Notes: generated by a model from the sequence alone, not told the origin. A stretch of 64,000 bases of DNA from an uncultured Oligoflexales bacterium (GCA_958296095.1 OY282434.1:558001-622000); one strand, 5' to 3'. Positions 16,775-29,697 are shown, numbered from the stretch's first letter. A program made the numbers and translations.

Positions 16775-17302
16775 GTGAACACAGCCGAGAAGAGAGAGCT
16801 AGTTGGGCAGTTGGGTGAACGCATGCAGCGTGCTCGTGCCTGTGTGCTGGCGGAATACAGGCGCTTGACCGTTGCCGACCTCACTAGTCTGCGGCGTAGC
16901 CTCGATGCCCATGGGGCGGAATTCAAAATTGCCAAGAACCGCCTGACGAAGATTGCCGTCAAGGACCACCCTGACTTCGCCCCGCTCAGCGAGCATCTGC
17001 GCGGCCCGACAGGCATTGCCTGGCTTTACCGCGACCTTGCCCAAGGCATTAAGCAGGTGCTAGATTTTCAAAAGGAGCACGAGGAATTCAAAATAAAAAT
17101 CGCCGTCATGCATGGCACTTCGCTCACTCCCGCGGAGATGAAGGAGATAGCGAGCCTGCCAAGCAAAGAGGTGCTGCTGGCACGTCTTATCGGCACATTG
17201 ATCGCACCCCATCAGCGGCTGATGGGTGTATTGCAAGGAGTGCCGCGGGCATTGGTAGTGCTGTTGGCGGCTTTGCAGGCGAAGAAGGAAAAGTCGGGTT
17301 GA
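16775..17302 (+). CDS. rplJ: 50S ribosomal protein L10
   Basis: L10 anchors the L7/L12 dimers to the large subunit. The 175 residues show the N-terminal RNA-binding domain (ACVLAEYRRLTVADLTSLRR, FKIAKNRLTKIA) and the C-terminal helix that holds L12. It starts with GTG at 16775, two bases after the rplA stop, so the L10 leader found in E. coli between rplA and rplJ is absent. Confidence 0.95.
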   Translation: MNTAEKRELVGQLGERMQRARACVLAEYRRLTVADLTSLRRSLDAHGAEFKIAKNRLTKIAVKDHPDFAPLSEHLRGPTGIAWLYRDLAQGIKQVLDFQKEHEEFKIKIAVMHGTSLTPAEMKEIASLPSKEVLLARLIGTLIAPHQRLMGVLQGVPRALVVLLAALQAKKEKSG

Positions 17303-17376
17303 ATATGCAGCAGTGTCGCGCTCTACAGCTGGAGCTGCGGTATCGGTGTGTCTTTACAATATAGAGGAGTCTGAGC

Positions 17377-17763
17377 ATGGCGGAAGTATCTAAAGAGCAG
17401 GTGGTTACCTTTTTGGAAGGCCTGACCCTACTTGAAGCGGCACAGCTGGTGAAAGAGCTGGAGGAGAAGTTCGGAGTCAGTGCGCAAGCACCAGTGGCAG
17501 CCGTCGCCGCGGGCGCTGCGGGTGGTGAAGACGCGGCCGCCGTTGAGGAGAAGACTGAGTTCACAGTTGTGCTAAAATCTTTTGGCGAGAAGAAAATCAA
17601 CGTCATCAAGGAAGTGCGCACCATCACGGCGCTAGGCTTGAAGGAAGCCAAGGAGTTGGTCGAAGGTGCACCCAAGAATGTGCGTGAGGGCGTGAGTAAG
17701 GAGGAGGCTGATAAGATCAAGGCCGCGCTAGAAAAGGCTGGGGCCGAGGTTGAAGTAAAATAA
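17377..17763 (+). CDS. rplL: 50S ribosomal protein L7/L12
   Basis: The 128-residue stalk protein recruits translational GTPases. It has the N-terminal dimerisation helices ([19 protein letters not shown]), an Ala-rich hinge and the C-terminal domain ([29 protein letters not shown]). A good Shine-Dalgarno (agaggag) precedes the ATG. The 74-bp gap after rplJ and the separate ribosome site fit the higher dosage L12 needs. Confidence 0.97.
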   Translation: MAEVSKEQVVTFLEGLTLLEAAQLVKELEEKFGVSAQAPVAAVAAGAAGGEDAAAVEEKTEFTVVLKSFGEKKINVIKEVRTITALGLKEAKELVEGAPKNVREGVSKEEADKIKAALEKAGAEVEVK

Positions 17764-17945
17764 CCAGCCTGCGAACCTCAATACCAGGGATCGGTCGCAC
17801 GCACAGCAGGGTGCGCGCGTGGCGAGGGGGTACTCGCTCGGGGAGGGTAGTGTCGCTTTTATAGTTGCAACCGTGCAAACTTTTCGGGTTCAGGTTAAAA
17901 TAGTCTTGAGGAATTCCTTTGTCTGAGAACAGGAGCAGAAAATAT
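17764..17945 (+). promoter_or_regulatory. rplL-rpoB intergenic leader
   Basis: A 182-bp spacer where E. coli carries an attenuator and an RNase III site. A short stem (cgcac at 17797 with gtgcg at 17812, loop of 10) is visible but lacks a U-run. An AT-rich ttaaaat at 17895 could be a -10. Both are weak. Confidence 0.3.
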
Positions 17946-20900
17946 ATGGCTTCTTTGGGAGCGAGTTATGTGCGTCCGCGTAAAGTCTACAGCGCCATCC
18001 CCGACCTTGCTGACATACCGTACTTGATCGAGATCCAAAAGGACAGCTACGATGCTTTCCTGCAGATGGATGTGCCCCATGAGCAGCGTATTGACACGGG
18101 TCTGCAGGCGGTGTTCAATTCCGTCTTTCCCATTCGTGATTTTGCCGAGACGGCATCGGTAGAGTACGTCAGCTACAACTTCGAGCACCCCAAGTACTCA
18201 GTGGCTGACTGTCGTCAACGGGGCATGAGCTACGCGGCGCCGTTGAAGGTCGTCATTCGTCTCGTCATCTGGGATACCGACAAAGAATCGAAGGTGCGCA
18301 GTATCCGCGATGTCAAAGAGCAGGAAGTCTACTTCGGCGAAATTCCGCTGATGACTGATAACGGCACGTTCATCATCAACGGCATCGAGCGGGTTGTCGT
18401 CTCGCAGTTGCATCGTTCCTCGGGTGTCTTCTTCGACCACAGCCGTGTCACCGGTTCGTCATCGGGGCGGGTTAGTTACTCGGCCCGCATTATCCCTTAC
18501 CGCGGCAGTTGGCTCGATTTTGAATTTGATAACAAAGACATTCTCCATGTGCGTATTGACCGGCGTCGGAAGATTCACGTCACTACCCTGCTGAAGGCGA
18601 TGGGCTACAACGATGCCCAGCTACTCGATCGTTTTTATCAGCGTGAGTTGGTTCGCATTCACGATGGCAAGTTTGAACGCAAGCTGAACTTCGAGTTAAT
18701 TCGCGGCCAGCGAGCGACCAGCGATATTGTCGACCCCGAAACGGGGCGGGTGTTCGTCAAACGTAATCGCCGCATTGCCCTCGAAGCTATCAAGCAAATG
18801 CGCACCGCGGGAGTAGAGTATCAGCCGATCGAGCGGTCGGAGTTGGATGGCAAGATTGTGGTGGAAGAAATTCGCACTGCGAAGGGCGAGTTAGTCGCTG
18901 CCGTCAACGAGGAATTGAACGAGAACGTCCTGAAGCGTGTCATCCAAGGCGGTGTGACCGAGTTCTCTATCCTGTTCATCGATGGCACGAACGTCGACGC
19001 GTCTTTCCGCAACACCTTGCTGACTGATCGCGTTGATGGCAAGGAAGAGGCGTTGCTAGAAATTTACAAACGCCTGCGCCCTGGCGATCCTCCCACCGCG
19101 GAGGCGGCAACGATCGTCTTCAACAATTTATTTTTCAATCCTGATCGCTATGACTTGAGTACCGTCGGGCGGATGAAAATCAACGAGCGGCTCGGTCTTG
19201 ACATTCCGCTGGAAAAACGCACGCTCGATGAGAAAGATATTTTTGCCACCATCGCCTACTTGCTAAAACTCAAACTCGGCAACGGCGAAATAGACGACAT
19301 CGATAATCTCGGCAATCGTCGGGTGCGAGCTGTTGGCGAACTACTAGAAAACCAATACCGTATCGGCTTGCTGCGTATTGAGCGGGCGGTGCGCGAGCGT
19401 TTGCAGTTGCACGATGTTGATTCGCTGCTGCCGCACGACTTTATCAACAACAAGCCAGCCTCGGCAGTGGTGCGGGAATTTTTTGGCGGCTCGCAGCTCA
19501 GCCAGTTCATGGATCAAACCAACCCGCTGTCCGAAGTCACGCACAAGCGTCGTCTCTCGGCGTTAGGGCCTGGCGGTCTCAGTCGTGAACGGGCCGGGTT
19601 TGAAGTGCGTGATGTGCATCCGACGCATTACGGACGCATCTGTCCTGTCGAGACACCTGAGGGTCCCAATATCGGTCTTATCTCCTCACTGGCGACGTAC
19701 GCACGAGTCAATCGCTTCGGCTTTATCGAAACCCCGTATCACAAACTGCGCACCGAAGACGGCAAAATACAGATCAAGTACTACACGGCCACCGAAGAAC
19801 ATGATGACCATGTCGTGGCTCAATCTTCTATCACCGGTGATGTGTCACCCGATACTTTGATCGGGGCGCGGCGCAGTGGTGAGGGCGAAATTGTGCGAGC
19901 CGACGAGGCCGACATTGCGGATGTCTCGACTTCACAGCTGGTGTCGGTGGCAGCATCGTTAATTCCTTTTTTGCAAAACGACGATGCTAACCGTGCCTTG
20001 ATGGGTTCTAACATGCAACGCCAGGCTGTGCCGTTGCTGAAAACCCGCGCCCCGCTGGTGGGCACAGGTATGGAGCGGGTGGTGGCGCGCGATTCGGGGG
20101 CATCGGTGGTGGCTCGACGGGACGGAGAAGTCGTGGCTGTCGACGCACAGCGCATCGTCGTTAGGACGGACAACGAAGGCTCTGATTCGACCGAAGTGGG
20201 CACAGAGGTAGACATCTACAACCTCGAAAAATACAAACGCTCCAACCTCGACACCTGCATCAACCAAAAGCCCATTGTGCAGCGCGGCGAGCGAGTGTTC
20301 AAGGGTGACATTATCGGCGATGGTTTTGCTACCGAGATGGGTGAGTTAGCGTTGGGGCAGAACGTCGTGGTTGCCTTCATGCCTTGGAATGGCTACAATT
20401 TTGAGGACTCTATCCTTATCTCCGAGCGGGTGGTCAAGGAAGACCTCTACACTAGTATCCATATTCAGGAGTTTGAGTGCATTTCACGGGATACCAAACT
20501 CGGACAGGAGGAGATTACCGCAGACATTCCCAACGTGGGTGAAGATGCGCTGTGCGATCTTGACGAGTCGGGCATTATTCGTGTCGGTGCAGAAGTCGAG
20601 CCTAACGATTTGCTGGTGGGCAAGATAACCCCGAAGGGTGAGACACAGCTGTCGCCAGAGGAGAAACTTCTGCGCGCGATTTTCGGTGAGAAGGCAGGCG
20701 ATGTGCGTGATACTTCGTTGCGCGTGCCACCGGGCGTCAACGGCACCGTCATCGGGGCGAAGGTTTTCTCCCGTGAGGGCGCGGATAAGAGCGATCGCAG
20801 TGTTCTGCTGGAAGAGGCAGAGATTGCGCGGCTTAACAAGAATGAGAAGGACAAGATTGACATTATCAAGAACTCGGCGCAGGCACGCATCATTGCGGCA

Positions 20901-22076
20901 GCCAAGGGTGATCAGCTAGCCGCCGACCTAGGTGGCCGCGACAACAAGATCATCGCGACCAAGGGTGAGCATATCGATCCCGCGCTGCTCGACAAGGTTG
21001 GCTATCTCAATTGGGAGAAGATCACGGTTGGCAATGCCGACAGGAACGCTAAAATTCAAAAGACCGTGCAGAGTTTAAAGGAAAAGATCAATCTGATTCG
21101 TTTTGAAACCGAAGAAGACCGCAAGAAAATCAAAAAAGGCGATGAACTTCCACCGGGCGTAATCTGCATGGTGAAGATCTACATTGCCATCAAACGCAAG
21201 CTGTCGGTGGGTGACAAGATGGCAGGTCGGCATGGCAACAAGGGGGTTGTGTCCCGCATCATGCCAGAGGAGGACATGCCCTATCTGGCGGACGGGCGAC
21301 CTGTCGATGTCGTGCTCAATCCGCTGGGTGTGCCGTCGCGCATGAACGTGGGACAAATTCTCGAAACACATCTCGGCTGGGCGGCGAAGAATCTCGGCGA
21401 GAAACTCAACCTTATGCTGGAGGACTGCAAGCGCCAGGAGTTGGAGAAGTTCGCCTTTGCTGTGTGGGAAAACGACGAGGTGATCTGCGAGTTCATCAAG
21501 CAAAGCGATGACGAGTCCTTGAAGGCTTTTATCCACAAGTATCGTGAGGGCACGCATTTTGCCAACCCAGTCTTTGACGGCGCACGCGAGCAGGAGATCA
21601 GGCATGCACTGGAGTTGGCGGATCAGAGTGTCGATGGGCAGGTCGATCTTTACGATGGCTTGACGGGACAAAAATTCGACAAGCAGGTGACGGTCGGGGT
21701 GATGTATATGCTGAAGCTACACCACCTTGTCGATGAGAAGATTCACGCCCGCTCGATCGGCCCCTATTCGTTGGTGACGCAGCAACCGCTAGGCGGCAAG
21801 GCACAGTTCGGCGGGCAGCGTCTCGGTGAGATGGAGGTATGGGCGATGGAAGCTTATGGCGCGGCGCACACCTTGCAGGAGTTTTTGACGGTGAAGTCAG
21901 ATGATGTGCTCGGCCGTACTCGCATGTATGAGTCGATTGTCAAGGGGCAGAACCTCATGACCCCAGGATTGCCAGAAAGTTTCAACGTCTTGATCAAAGA
22001 ATTGCAGAGCCTCGGTCTGGAGGTGAAACTCATTCGTGGCGACGAACAGCTTGAGTTGGATGTTCTCGACACATAA
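17946..22076 (+). CDS. rpoB: RNA polymerase beta subunit
   Basis: At 1376 residues it is complete. The rifampicin-pocket cluster is wild type in form ([20 protein letters not shown], then [13 protein letters not shown]), followed by [17 protein letters not shown]. The Mg/NTP-contact and switch regions are present near the C-terminus ([32 protein letters not shown]-type [19 protein letters not shown]). The ATG at 17946 has aggag 10 bases upstream and is preferred over TTG 17919. Co-transcribed with rpoC, which starts 15 bases after the stop. Confidence 0.97.
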   Translation: MASLGASYVRPRKVYSAIPDLADIPYLIEIQKDSYDAFLQMDVPHEQRIDTGLQAVFNSVFPIRDFAETASVEYVSYNFEHPKYSVADCRQRGMSYAAPLKVVIRLVIWDTDKESKVRSIRDVKEQEVYFGEIPLMTDNGTFIINGIERVVVSQLHRSSGVFFDHSRVTGSSSGRVSYSARIIPYRGSWLDFEFDNKDILHVRIDRRRKIHVTTLLKAMGYNDAQLLDRFYQRELVRIHDGKFERKLNFELIRGQRATSDIVDPETGRVFVKRNRRIALEAIKQMRTAGVEYQPIERSELDGKIVVEEIRTAKGELVAAVNEELNENVLKRVIQGGVTEFSILFIDGTNVDASFRNTLLTDRVDGKEEALLEIYKRLRPGDPPTAEAATIVFNNLFFNPDRYDLSTVGRMKINERLGLDIPLEKRTLDEKDIFATIAYLLKLKLGNGEIDDIDNLGNRRVRAVGELLENQYRIGLLRIERAVRERLQLHDVDSLLPHDFINNKPASAVVREFFGGSQLSQFMDQTNPLSEVTHKRRLSALGPGGLSRERAGFEVRDVHPTHYGRICPVETPEGPNIGLISSLATYARVNRFGFIETPYHKLRTEDGKIQIKYYTATEEHDDHVVAQSSITGDVSPDTLIGARRSGEGEIVRADEADIADVSTSQLVSVAASLIPFLQNDDANRALMGSNMQRQAVPLLKTRAPLVGTGMERVVARDSGASVVARRDGEVVAVDAQRIVVRTDNEGSDSTEVGTEVDIYNLEKYKRSNLDTCINQKPIVQRGERVFKGDIIGDGFATEMGELALGQNVVVAFMPWNGYNFEDSILISERVVKEDLYTSIHIQEFECISRDTKLGQEEITADIPNVGEDALCDLDESGIIRVGAEVEPNDLLVGKITPKGETQLSPEEKLLRAIFGEKAGDVRDTSLRVPPGVNGTVIGAKVFSREGADKSDRSVLLEEAEIARLNKNEKDKIDIIKNSAQARIIAAAKGDQLAADLGGRDNKIIATKGEHIDPALLDKVGYLNWEKITVGNADRNAKIQKTVQSLKEKINLIRFETEEDRKKIKKGDELPPGVICMVKIYIAIKRKLSVGDKMAGRHGNKGVVSRIMPEEDMPYLADGRPVDVVLNPLGVPSRMNVGQILETHLGWAAKNLGEKLNLMLEDCKRQELEKFAFAVWENDEVICEFIKQSDDESLKAFIHKYREGTHFANPVFDGAREQEIRHALELADQSVDGQVDLYDGLTGQKFDKQVTVGVMYMLKLHHLVDEKIHARSIGPYSLVTQQPLGGKAQFGGQRLGEMEVWAMEAYGAAHTLQEFLTVKSDDVLGRTRMYESIVKGQNLMTPGLPESFNVLIKELQSLGLEVKLIRGDEQLELDVLDT

Positions 22077-22091
22077 TGCCATTAACCGTGA

Positions 22092-25000
22092 ATGCCTAAG
22101 ATTTCTGGGTTTGGAGTTGCTTTGAAAGACTTGCTCAATTTTTTTGAAAAACCTACCAATCCTTTGTCCTTCAATGCCATTCGCATTGCCATTGCTTCAC
22201 CTGAAAAGGTGCGCAGCTGGTCGTATGGCGAGGTAAAAAAACCAGAGACGATCAACTACCGCACCTTTAAGCCAGAGCGGGGGGGGTTGTTCTGTGCCAA
22301 AATTTTCGGCCCTGTGCGAGACTTTGAGTGTATTTGCGGCAAGTATAAACGCATGAAGCACCGTGGCATCGTCTGCGACAAGTGTGGGGTTGAGGTCATC
22401 CACTCCAAAGTGCGGCGAGAGCGGTTGGGGCACATCAATCTGGCTACACCGGTGGCGCATATTTGGTTTTTGAAATCGTTGCCATCACGGATCGGTGGGG
22501 TGCTCGATATTCAACTGAAGGACATCGAGCGCATTCTCTACAGCGAGGCGTGGGTGGTGCTCGATGCAGGCGATACTGAACGCACGGGCTTGGCGGTAGG
22601 GCAGGTGCTCGACGAGGAGGAATACGAGGACTTGCTCAAGGATCTTGGCAACGGCGCGTTTCGAGTCAGCGGTGGGGCCGAGGCGTTGCAGGAACTCCTG
22701 TCGAACTTGCGCATCGAGCAGATTGCCGACGAGTTGCGGGAAGGCATCAAGACCGCGACTTCGGAGACACAAAAGAAAAAACTGCAAAAACGTCTGAAGA
22801 TCGTTGAGGCTTTGAACAAGTATGACGACGATGGCAATTTACTGGTGCGGCCTGAGTGGATGATGTTGAACGTTATCCCTGTCTTGCCCCCTGATTTGCG
22901 TCCGCTCGTGCCCCTTGAAGGGGGGCGTTTTGCGACTTCGGATCTCAACGACCTCTATCGGCGGGTAATTAACCGCAACAATCGTCTGCTGCGCCTGATC
23001 GGCTTGAATGCACCTGATATCATTGTGCGCAACGAGAAGCGCATGTTGCAAGAGGCGGTCGATGCGCTGTTCGACAATGGTCGGCGTGGCAAGATGTTTA
23101 CGGGGCCAAACAAGCGTCCACTGCGTTCGCTGTCGGACATGCTAAAAGGCAAGCAAGGACGCTTTCGCCAGAATTTGCTCGGTAAGCGGGTCGACTATTC
23201 GGGACGTTCAGCGATTGTCGTCGGGCCTGATTTGAAACTGCACCAGTGTGGCTTGCCGAAGAAGATAGCCATCGAGCTGTTTAAACCCTTCCTTTACAAC
23301 AAGCTAGAAGAGCACGGCATTGTTTCGACCATCAAGAGTGCACGCAAGTTGGTGGAGAAGGAACATCCTGAGGTGTGGGATATTCTTGAAGAAATTACGC
23401 GGGAGCACCCTGTCTTGCTCAACCGCGCGCCAACGCTGCATCGGCTTGGTATTCAAGCGTTTGAGCCTGTGTTGATCGAGGGCAAGGCGATTCAGTTACA
23501 CCCGCTGGTATGTTTTGCTTTCAACGCTGACTTCGACGGTGACCAGATGGCGGTGCATGTGCCCTTATCGATCGAGGCACAGATGGAAGCACGGGTATTG
23601 ATGATGTCCACCAATAACATCTTAAGTCCTGCATCGGGTTCGCCCGTGATTGTGCCATCGCAGGACATCGTGCTGGGTATTTACTATTTGACCCGTGAGG
23701 ATATTGCCGCACGGGGCGCGGGACGCATTTTTTCCAGCCCCTCGGAAGTGCGGGTGGCCTATGACCACGATCAAATCGACTTGCAAGCACCGATCAAGGT
23801 GCGATTCAGAAATGCGACACTGGCGACGACGGTAGGCCGCATTTTATTGTCGGAGATTTTGCCGCCCGAAGTTGATTTTCGTCACATCAACAAGACCATG
23901 GGCAAGAAGGAGCTGGCGTATCTGATCGACGTGACCTTCCGCCGTTGCGGACACAAGAAGACGGTGATGCTTGCCGATGCCTTGCGCTCCAATGGTTTCC
24001 GCTACTCAACAACGGCGGGGCTGTCGATTTCAATCAACGACATGGTAATTCCTGACGAGAAGGAGAGACTGCTCGGCGAGGCCTACAACGAGGTTAAAAA
24101 CATCAAGGAGCAGTATTCGGAAGGTTTGTTGACGGAGGGTGAGCGTTACAACAAGGTCATCGATATTTGGGCAAAGGTGACCGAGAACATTGCCAACTCG
24201 ATGTTCAGCAACATCGCCTTGACCGAGCACACCGACCCTGAAGGTGAGAAGCATAAAGTGCCGAGTGCCAATTCTATTTTTATGATGGCGGATTCGGGAG
24301 CGCGTGGTTCGGCGCAGCAGATCAGGCAGTTGGCAGGCATGCGGGGTTTGATGTCGAAACCTTCGGGTGAGATTATTGAAACCCCGATTACGGCTAACTT
24401 TCGGGAGGGCTTGAGTGTGTTGGAGTACTTTACTTCCACGCACGGAGCACGCAAAGGCTTGGCCGACACTGCCTTGAAGACCGCGGGATCGGGTTACTTG
24501 ACTCGGCGGCTCGTCGATGTGGCTCAAGATGCAATCATTGCCGAATACGATTGTGGCACGAACAATGGTGTGGACATCATACCCGTACGTGAGGGCGGTG
24601 AAATCCGCGAACCGCTGGGGCAGAAGTTGTTAGGGCGCGCCATGTGCGCGGACGTGAAAGACCCTAGCACCGGTGAGGTGATTATCGCGGCAGGCGGAAT
24701 GGCGGGCGAAGCGGACGCGGCGCGGGTTGATGCCTGTCAGGTGGAGGTTGCCACTATTCGTTCGGTGTTGACCTGTGAATTGCAACGAGGTGCGTGTGCG
24801 AAATGTTATGGGCGTGATCTCGGTTCGGGACGCTTGATTAATGTGGGCGAGGCGATTGGGGTAATTGCGGCGCAGTCGATTGGCGAACCGGGCACACAGT
24901 TGACGATGCGCACCTTTCACTTTGGGGGCACGGCAACGCACAAAGTTGAGACGAATACGTTGGAGGCACGTTTTTCTGGCAAGGTGAGTTTTCACAACCT

Positions 25001-26303
25001 CATGACAGTGAAGAACAGGGACGGGGTTTTGATTGCCATCAGTCGCAACGGTGAAATTCGTATTGTCGGTGAGAATAATGAGGTTAAGGAAGAGTTCCCC
25101 ATTATCTATGGTTCGGCGGTGTTTATCGACGCGGGCAAAGAAGTCATGCCAGGCGTGAAGTTAGCGGAGTGGGACCCGTTTGCCTTGCCGATTGTGGCGG
25201 AAGTTGTCGGACGTATCCGCTATCGTGATTTGCTTGAGGGTCAGACGGTTGAGGAGCGTGTCGATGAGGTGACGTTCTTGACTCGCAAGGTAGTGATTGA
25301 ATCCCGCAGCGGCGGGTCGTTGAAGCCAGCCTTGGAGATCGTCGATGCCGAAGGCAAGGTGCTGTCGATCGATGAACGCAAGGACGCCCGCTATGCCTTG
25401 CCGATGGGGGTGACGGTGAGTGTTGAGGATGGCGAGGAGGTAATGCCTGGCGATGTGTTGGGTCGTATTCCGCGTGAGGTTACCCGCACGAGAGACATCA
25501 CTGGTGGTTTGCCGCGGGTGGCTGAGTTGTTCGAGGCGCGCCGACCGAAAGAGCCATCGACTATGGCAAAGGGTAATGGCACGGTGTCTTTTGGCGATGA
25601 CGTGAAAGGCAAGCGACAGTTAATTATCACCGATGACGACGGGGTAGAGGAAGTTTACTCCGTGCCGAAAGGCAAGCATGTCTTTGTCACCGACGGCGAC
25701 TATGTGCGCAAGGGCGAGGTTGTTTCCGATGGCGGGATTAACCCGCACGATATTCTTAAAATCAAAGGCGAGCTCGAGTTGGCACGCTATCTTGTCGATG
25801 AAATTCAGGAGGTCTATCGCTTGCAAGGGGTGCGCATCAACGACAAGCACATTGAAGTCATCGTGCGGCAGATGTTGCGACGCAGTAAGGTTCTTGATCC
25901 TGGCGATTCACGCTTTCTTGAGGGTGAGCAGGTGGGACGGGCTGAATTGCAGGAGGCCAATGTCCACCTGGAGGCAGAGGGCAAGCAGTTGGTTAAATCC
26001 GAGCCAGTGCTGCTGGGCATTACGAAAGCGTCGCTAGCAACAGAAAGTTTCATCTCGGCGGCATCGTTTCAGGAGACCACTCGCATCTTGACCGATGCCA
26101 GTCTCAACTCCAAAACCGACTCGTTGCGTGGCTTGAAGGAGAATGTCATCATGGGGCGTTTAATCCCCGCGGGTACTGGCGCTGAATTCTATAAGGGCAT
26201 CACTTCGCGCCTACAGCCAGAACAGGTGGAAGAACAGGCAAGCGCGCCGCCAGAAACCACCAGCAGCGATACGGAAGCATTGGCACAGCCAGCAGCACCA
26301 TGA
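22092..26303 (+). CDS. rpoC: RNA polymerase beta' subunit
   Basis: At 1403 residues it is close to the usual proteobacterial length. Visible are the N-terminal zinc site ([20 protein letters not shown]), the catalytic [14 protein letters not shown] that binds the active-site Mg, the bridge/trigger region ([20 protein letters not shown]) and the second zinc site ([13 protein letters not shown]). The C-terminal ~25 residues ([18 protein letters not shown]) are a normal acidic tail and not repeat-derived. The repeat block begins 27 bases after its stop, and no terminator hairpin is obvious. Confidence 0.97.
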   Translation: MPKISGFGVALKDLLNFFEKPTNPLSFNAIRIAIASPEKVRSWSYGEVKKPETINYRTFKPERGGLFCAKIFGPVRDFECICGKYKRMKHRGIVCDKCGVEVIHSKVRRERLGHINLATPVAHIWFLKSLPSRIGGVLDIQLKDIERILYSEAWVVLDAGDTERTGLAVGQVLDEEEYEDLLKDLGNGAFRVSGGAEALQELLSNLRIEQIADELREGIKTATSETQKKKLQKRLKIVEALNKYDDDGNLLVRPEWMMLNVIPVLPPDLRPLVPLEGGRFATSDLNDLYRRVINRNNRLLRLIGLNAPDIIVRNEKRMLQEAVDALFDNGRRGKMFTGPNKRPLRSLSDMLKGKQGRFRQNLLGKRVDYSGRSAIVVGPDLKLHQCGLPKKIAIELFKPFLYNKLEEHGIVSTIKSARKLVEKEHPEVWDILEEITREHPVLLNRAPTLHRLGIQAFEPVLIEGKAIQLHPLVCFAFNADFDGDQMAVHVPLSIEAQMEARVLMMSTNNILSPASGSPVIVPSQDIVLGIYYLTREDIAARGAGRIFSSPSEVRVAYDHDQIDLQAPIKVRFRNATLATTVGRILLSEILPPEVDFRHINKTMGKKELAYLIDVTFRRCGHKKTVMLADALRSNGFRYSTTAGLSISINDMVIPDEKERLLGEAYNEVKNIKEQYSEGLLTEGERYNKVIDIWAKVTENIANSMFSNIALTEHTDPEGEKHKVPSANSIFMMADSGARGSAQQIRQLAGMRGLMSKPSGEIIETPITANFREGLSVLEYFTSTHGARKGLADTALKTAGSGYLTRRLVDVAQDAIIAEYDCGTNNGVDIIPVREGGEIREPLGQKLLGRAMCADVKDPSTGEVIIAAGGMAGEADAARVDACQVEVATIRSVLTCELQRGACAKCYGRDLGSGRLINVGEAIGVIAAQSIGEPGTQLTMRTFHFGGTATHKVETNTLEARFSGKVSFHNLMTVKNRDGVLIAISRNGEIRIVGENNEVKEEFPIIYGSAVFIDAGKEVMPGVKLAEWDPFALPIVAEVVGRIRYRDLLEGQTVEERVDEVTFLTRKVVIESRSGGSLKPALEIVDAEGKVLSIDERKDARYALPMGVTVSVEDGEEVMPGDVLGRIPREVTRTRDITGGLPRVAELFEARRPKEPSTMAKGNGTVSFGDDVKGKRQLIITDDDGVEEVYSVPKGKHVFVTDGDYVRKGEVVSDGGINPHDILKIKGELELARYLVDEIQEVYRLQGVRINDKHIEVIVRQMLRRSKVLDPGDSRFLEGEQVGRAELQEANVHLEAEGKQLVKSEPVLLGITKASLATESFISAASFQETTRILTDASLNSKTDSLRGLKENVIMGRLIPAGTGAEFYKGITSRLQPEQVEEQASAPPETTSSDTEALAQPAAP

Positions 26304-26330
26304 TGTGCCTATTTGCATTCACGGTGTGGA

Positions 26331-27240
26331 GGCCTGAACGCAATAGCCGAGAGGTTTGGGGGCAGGCAGAGGGGCTTGATAACAAGCATGAACGCAATAA
26401 CGAGTGGCCTGATGACAAGCCTGAATGCAATATAGGGAGATCAGAGTGCAAGCAGCGAGCTAGGAAGCGAGCGATACAGAAAGCCGCAGCGCAGCGTAGC
26501 TGGGCGAGGCGCAGCCCTACCGAGAAACTCTCCCTGAGCATGTATAGGCACATGCTTTATGCAAAAAAAATAATCTGAATGCAATAGCAAGAGGTCTGAG
26601 TGCAAGGAGCGAGCTAGGAAGCGAGCGATACAGAAAGCCGCAGCGCAGCGAACGGTCTCGCCCTGCCGTTCATAAAGCCCTCGGTAGGCAAGAGGTGTGG
26701 GCAACCGCCGAGAGGTTTGGGGGCAAGCCTGAACGCAACAGCCGAGAGGCAAAGACCCTTCTTAGCCCGCACCTCCGTTGTCTTGGCACGGTGAGACCTG
26801 CCGAGAAACTTCTCCCCCGAATTAGGTATGAGAACATACTCTATCTTAACCCGGTAATCTGGTGGCAATATGACAATATTTACGGTCGAGTTTTCGCACG
26901 GTCTCACCGTGCCCTTCATAGGGCTCTCGGTTGGCAAGCTTGAACGCAATAACGAGAGGTCTGGGGGCAAGCGGGAGAGGGGCCTGAGGGCAAGCCTGAA
27001 TGCAATCGCGAGAGGCCTGAGTGCAAGGAGCGAGCGGAGCTAGGAAGCGGCAAAGAGCCGCGTAGCCGAGCGATACAAAAAAGCAGCGTAGCGAGCGAAG
27101 CGAGCTAGCAAGCGAGCGATACAAAAAGAAGCGTAGCGAGCGAAGCGAGCTAGGAAGTGAGCTAGGAAGCGAGCGTTACAAAGAGCCGCGCACGGCGCGC
27201 ACGGCGCGCACTGTCATAAATTTATCGCCCATCCCTAAGG
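26331..27240. repeat. Repeat block R, copy 1
   Basis: About 0.9 kb made of interspersed-repeat modules: agcgagctaggaagcgagcg cores at about 26454, 26610 and 27160, gtaggcaagaggtgtgggca (26683), and the ctcggttggcaagcttgaac module (26928). It is repeated at 28790 and 31247 with almost no change. It ends in a cgcgcacggcgcgcac microsatellite. No gene in it is supported; its open frames reflect the repeat's low stop density. Confidence 0.92.
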
Positions 27241-27287
27241 TTTAGTACTCAGCCACCGATGTGTGTGGAGGAGGTAGGATTGACCTG

Positions 27288-27767
27288 ATGATTATGTTAC
27301 CAGCCACTAGATTATTTTTTCTGCTGCTCGCTTGTGCGTCGCTTACTGTTACCTGCACGAGCGCAATCAACCTAGGAACAGGCCCCACACAGGCAAGAAT
27401 TGTAGCTCTGGGTAAAACTGCTGACGAGGTCAGCGCTACTCCTGCCGCCGCGCCAGTCGTGCAAGTCTCACTGGTGGAACTTGATAAGCATAAGCAAGCT
27501 CCTCGCCAGGCTAACAAGTCGGTAGGCACATATGTGACTTTTTCCAGCAATAAGCGGGTGCAGCTGAGGAGCATACGCTACAGCGAAGATGAGAACAATC
27601 CTGCCGCGGCAAACAAAGATAGAGATGATAAAGATGAGTTCCCGATACAGTTCCGCGTGTCTATGAAGTTAACCTATGCGGGCGCGGATTATTGCTACAC
27701 GGCAGTAGTGAAATGGCCCCAGATGCCGCAGGGAAGTCCCGTGCCGATGGTGAGAGGTTATTGTTGA
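27288..27767 (+). CDS. Exported protein A, copy 1
   Basis: The 159-residue product has a signal peptide MIMLPATRLFFLLLACASLT; a Cys at residue 15 and another near residue 22 make a lipoprotein possible but the lipobox is poor. The mature part is beta-rich (VVQVSLVELDKHKQAPRQ; FPIQFRVSMKLTYAGADYCY). A ggaggaggt lies 12 bases before the ATG. It is followed after one base by gene B. The whole pair is repeated at 29745-31233 without any amino-acid change, so the duplication is very recent. No family recognised. Confidence 0.75.
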   Translation: MIMLPATRLFFLLLACASLTVTCTSAINLGTGPTQARIVALGKTADEVSATPAAAPVVQVSLVELDKHKQAPRQANKSVGTYVTFSSNKRVQLRSIRYSEDENNPAAANKDRDDKDEFPIQFRVSMKLTYAGADYCYTAVVKWPQMPQGSPVPMVRGYC

Positions 27768-27768
27768 T

Positions 27769-28776
27769 ATGAAAGCACTGCTACTACTATCACTGGTGCT
27801 GGGCTGCTTGCAGACCGGGCCAACCGCGCAGGAAAAGGGTCTTGGAGGAAAGAATGATGGGCTTCTTATTATCACTAAGCGTAGGGCAGCCTCGGTAGAA
27901 ATAAAAGGCACTAGCGGTAGAGTGCCAGCAGAAATTACTTCGCTGGGGGGTAGGGGCAGGGAAAGTTGGCGAACTCCTAACCTAGAGGTCACGCCGTTGA
28001 TGTCCTCCGAGGATCTGAAGCAGGTCGAGTTAGACGTGAACGAAACATTTCACCATGGCCAAGTTGGTTGGGAAGATATGAGTTTCGGTTTTGCTATCTC
28101 TAAATCTGGAGATGCAACCAAAATCTACGAGTGCAGACTAGGAAAAACTTCACTAAGGCAGGCAATTCCGTTTGATTTAAAAGACGATTGTCGAAGTTAC
28201 CCCAATTTTCCATTAGGTGACCGCGGTCATTCAGTAGAAGAATTCCGGCGTGGGTCTATTCATGCAGCTATGACTGTGGGGATTAATTGGGACGGTAATA
28301 TACACAGGTACGTACACGTGGTTAGTAATTGCTATCTGGTATTCTATGTAGATGATGGCGCCAGCAAATATCTGCATAACCACAAAAACTTCCTCCAGAA
28401 GAGTGAAAGTGATAAGATGGTTATCGGCGGCGCAAAACACAAAATCTATCCTAAATGTGTCGACAGCCCCTTTAGTTTAGGAAGTGGGAAGTTCACTAAG
28501 TTCTTCAGCGATGATAGCGGCAAGCCTCTATTTGAACCACAATGGCAGAGCACTCCAGATGGATTTGACGACAGCCGGCTATACCTCTCGGGCCAGGGGG
28601 GTGAGCTGAGCATCGTTATGGCACTCGTTCACGCTGATGGTGACGACAATGACTTCGACGATGACCATACCCGCCTAGGCGGAGAGGGCTGCCGACTCAC
28701 TGCCGATGCAGGTGGAAATATTAAAGACCTTAAGTGTGAAAGAATATCAGCGCCCCGCAAGTATTCGCATAATTGA
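27769..28776 (+). CDS. Exported lipoprotein B, copy 1
   Basis: The 335-residue product starts MKALLLLSLVLGCLQTG with lipobox LVLGC. The mature protein has several Cys and aromatic residues and an Asp-rich stretch near residue 290 (ADGDDNDFDDDHTRLGGEGC) that could bind calcium. It starts immediately after gene A (TGATATG), so the two are co-translated. Function unknown; probably a surface protein. Identical to copy 2 at 30226-31233. Confidence 0.78.
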   Translation: MKALLLLSLVLGCLQTGPTAQEKGLGGKNDGLLIITKRRAASVEIKGTSGRVPAEITSLGGRGRESWRTPNLEVTPLMSSEDLKQVELDVNETFHHGQVGWEDMSFGFAISKSGDATKIYECRLGKTSLRQAIPFDLKDDCRSYPNFPLGDRGHSVEEFRRGSIHAAMTVGINWDGNIHRYVHVVSNCYLVFYVDDGASKYLHNHKNFLQKSESDKMVIGGAKHKIYPKCVDSPFSLGSGKFTKFFSDDSGKPLFEPQWQSTPDGFDDSRLYLSGQGGELSIVMALVHADGDDNDFDDDHTRLGGEGCRLTADAGGNIKDLKCERISAPRKYSHN

Positions 28777-28789
28777 AAACGTGGTGCAA

Positions 28790-29697
28790 GCCTGAACGCA
28801 ATAGCCGAGAGGTTTGGGGGCAGGCAGAGGGGCTTGATAACAAGCATGAACGCAATAACGAGTGGCCTGATGACAAGCCTGAATGCAATATAGGGAGATC
28901 AGAGTGCAAGCAGCGAGCTAGGAAGCGAGCGATACAGAAAGCCGCAGCGCAGCGTAGCTGGGCGAGGCGCAGCCCTACCGAGAAACTCTCCCTGAGCATG
29001 TATAGGCACATGCTTTATGCAAAAAAAATAATCTGAATGCAATAGCAAGAGGTCTGAGTGCAAGGAGCGAGCTAGGAAGCGAGCGATACAGAAAGCCGCA
29101 GCGCAGCGAACGGTCTCGCCCTGCCGTTCATAAAGCCCTCGGTAGGCAAGAGGTGTGGGCAACCGCCGAGAGGTTTGGGGGCAAGCCTGAACGCAACAGC
29201 CGAGAGGCAAAGACCCTTCTTAGCCCGCACCTCCGTTGTCTTGGCACGGTGAGACCTGCCGAGAAACTTCTCCCCCGAATTAGGTATGAGAACATACTCT
29301 ATCTTAACCCGGTAATCTGGTGGCAATATGACAATATTTACGGTCGAGTTTTCGCACGGTCTCACCGTGCCCTTCATAGGGCTCTCGGTTGGCAAGCTTG
29401 AACGCAATAACGAGAGGTCTGGGGGCAAGCGGGAGAGGGGCCTGAGGGCAAGCCTGAATGCAATCGCGAGAGGCCTGAGTGCAAGGAGCGAGCGGAGCTA
29501 GGAAGCGGCAAAGAGCCGCGTAGCCGAGCGATACAAAAAGCAGCGTAGCGAGCGAAGCGAGCTAGCAAGCGAGCGATACAAAAAGAAGCGTAGCGAGCGA
29601 AGCGAGCTAGGAAGTGAGCTAGGAAGCGAGCGTTACAAAGAGCCGCGCACGGCGCGCACGGCGCGCACTGTCATAAATTTATCGCCCATCCCTAAGG
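28790..29697. repeat. Repeat block R, copy 2
   Basis: Identical to copy 1 except for one A missing in the run at about 29535 (acaaaaag against acaaaaaag), which changes the offset between copies from 2458 to 2457 bp. Confidence 0.93.

Noticed and set aside
17187-17720. 177-codon minus-strand frame opposite rplJ and rplL
   Set aside because: Shadow of highly conserved ribosomal genes; Ser/Ala-rich composition typical of an antisense reading.
21075-21671. 198-codon minus-strand frame inside rpoB
   Set aside because: Antisense of conserved rpoB sequence, no start signal.
26300-26578. Frames in repeat block R (also 28773, 31230 and the 103- and 118-codon minus-strand frames)
   Set aside because: They recur wherever the repeat recurs, overlap on both strands and have no ribosome binding site or family motif.
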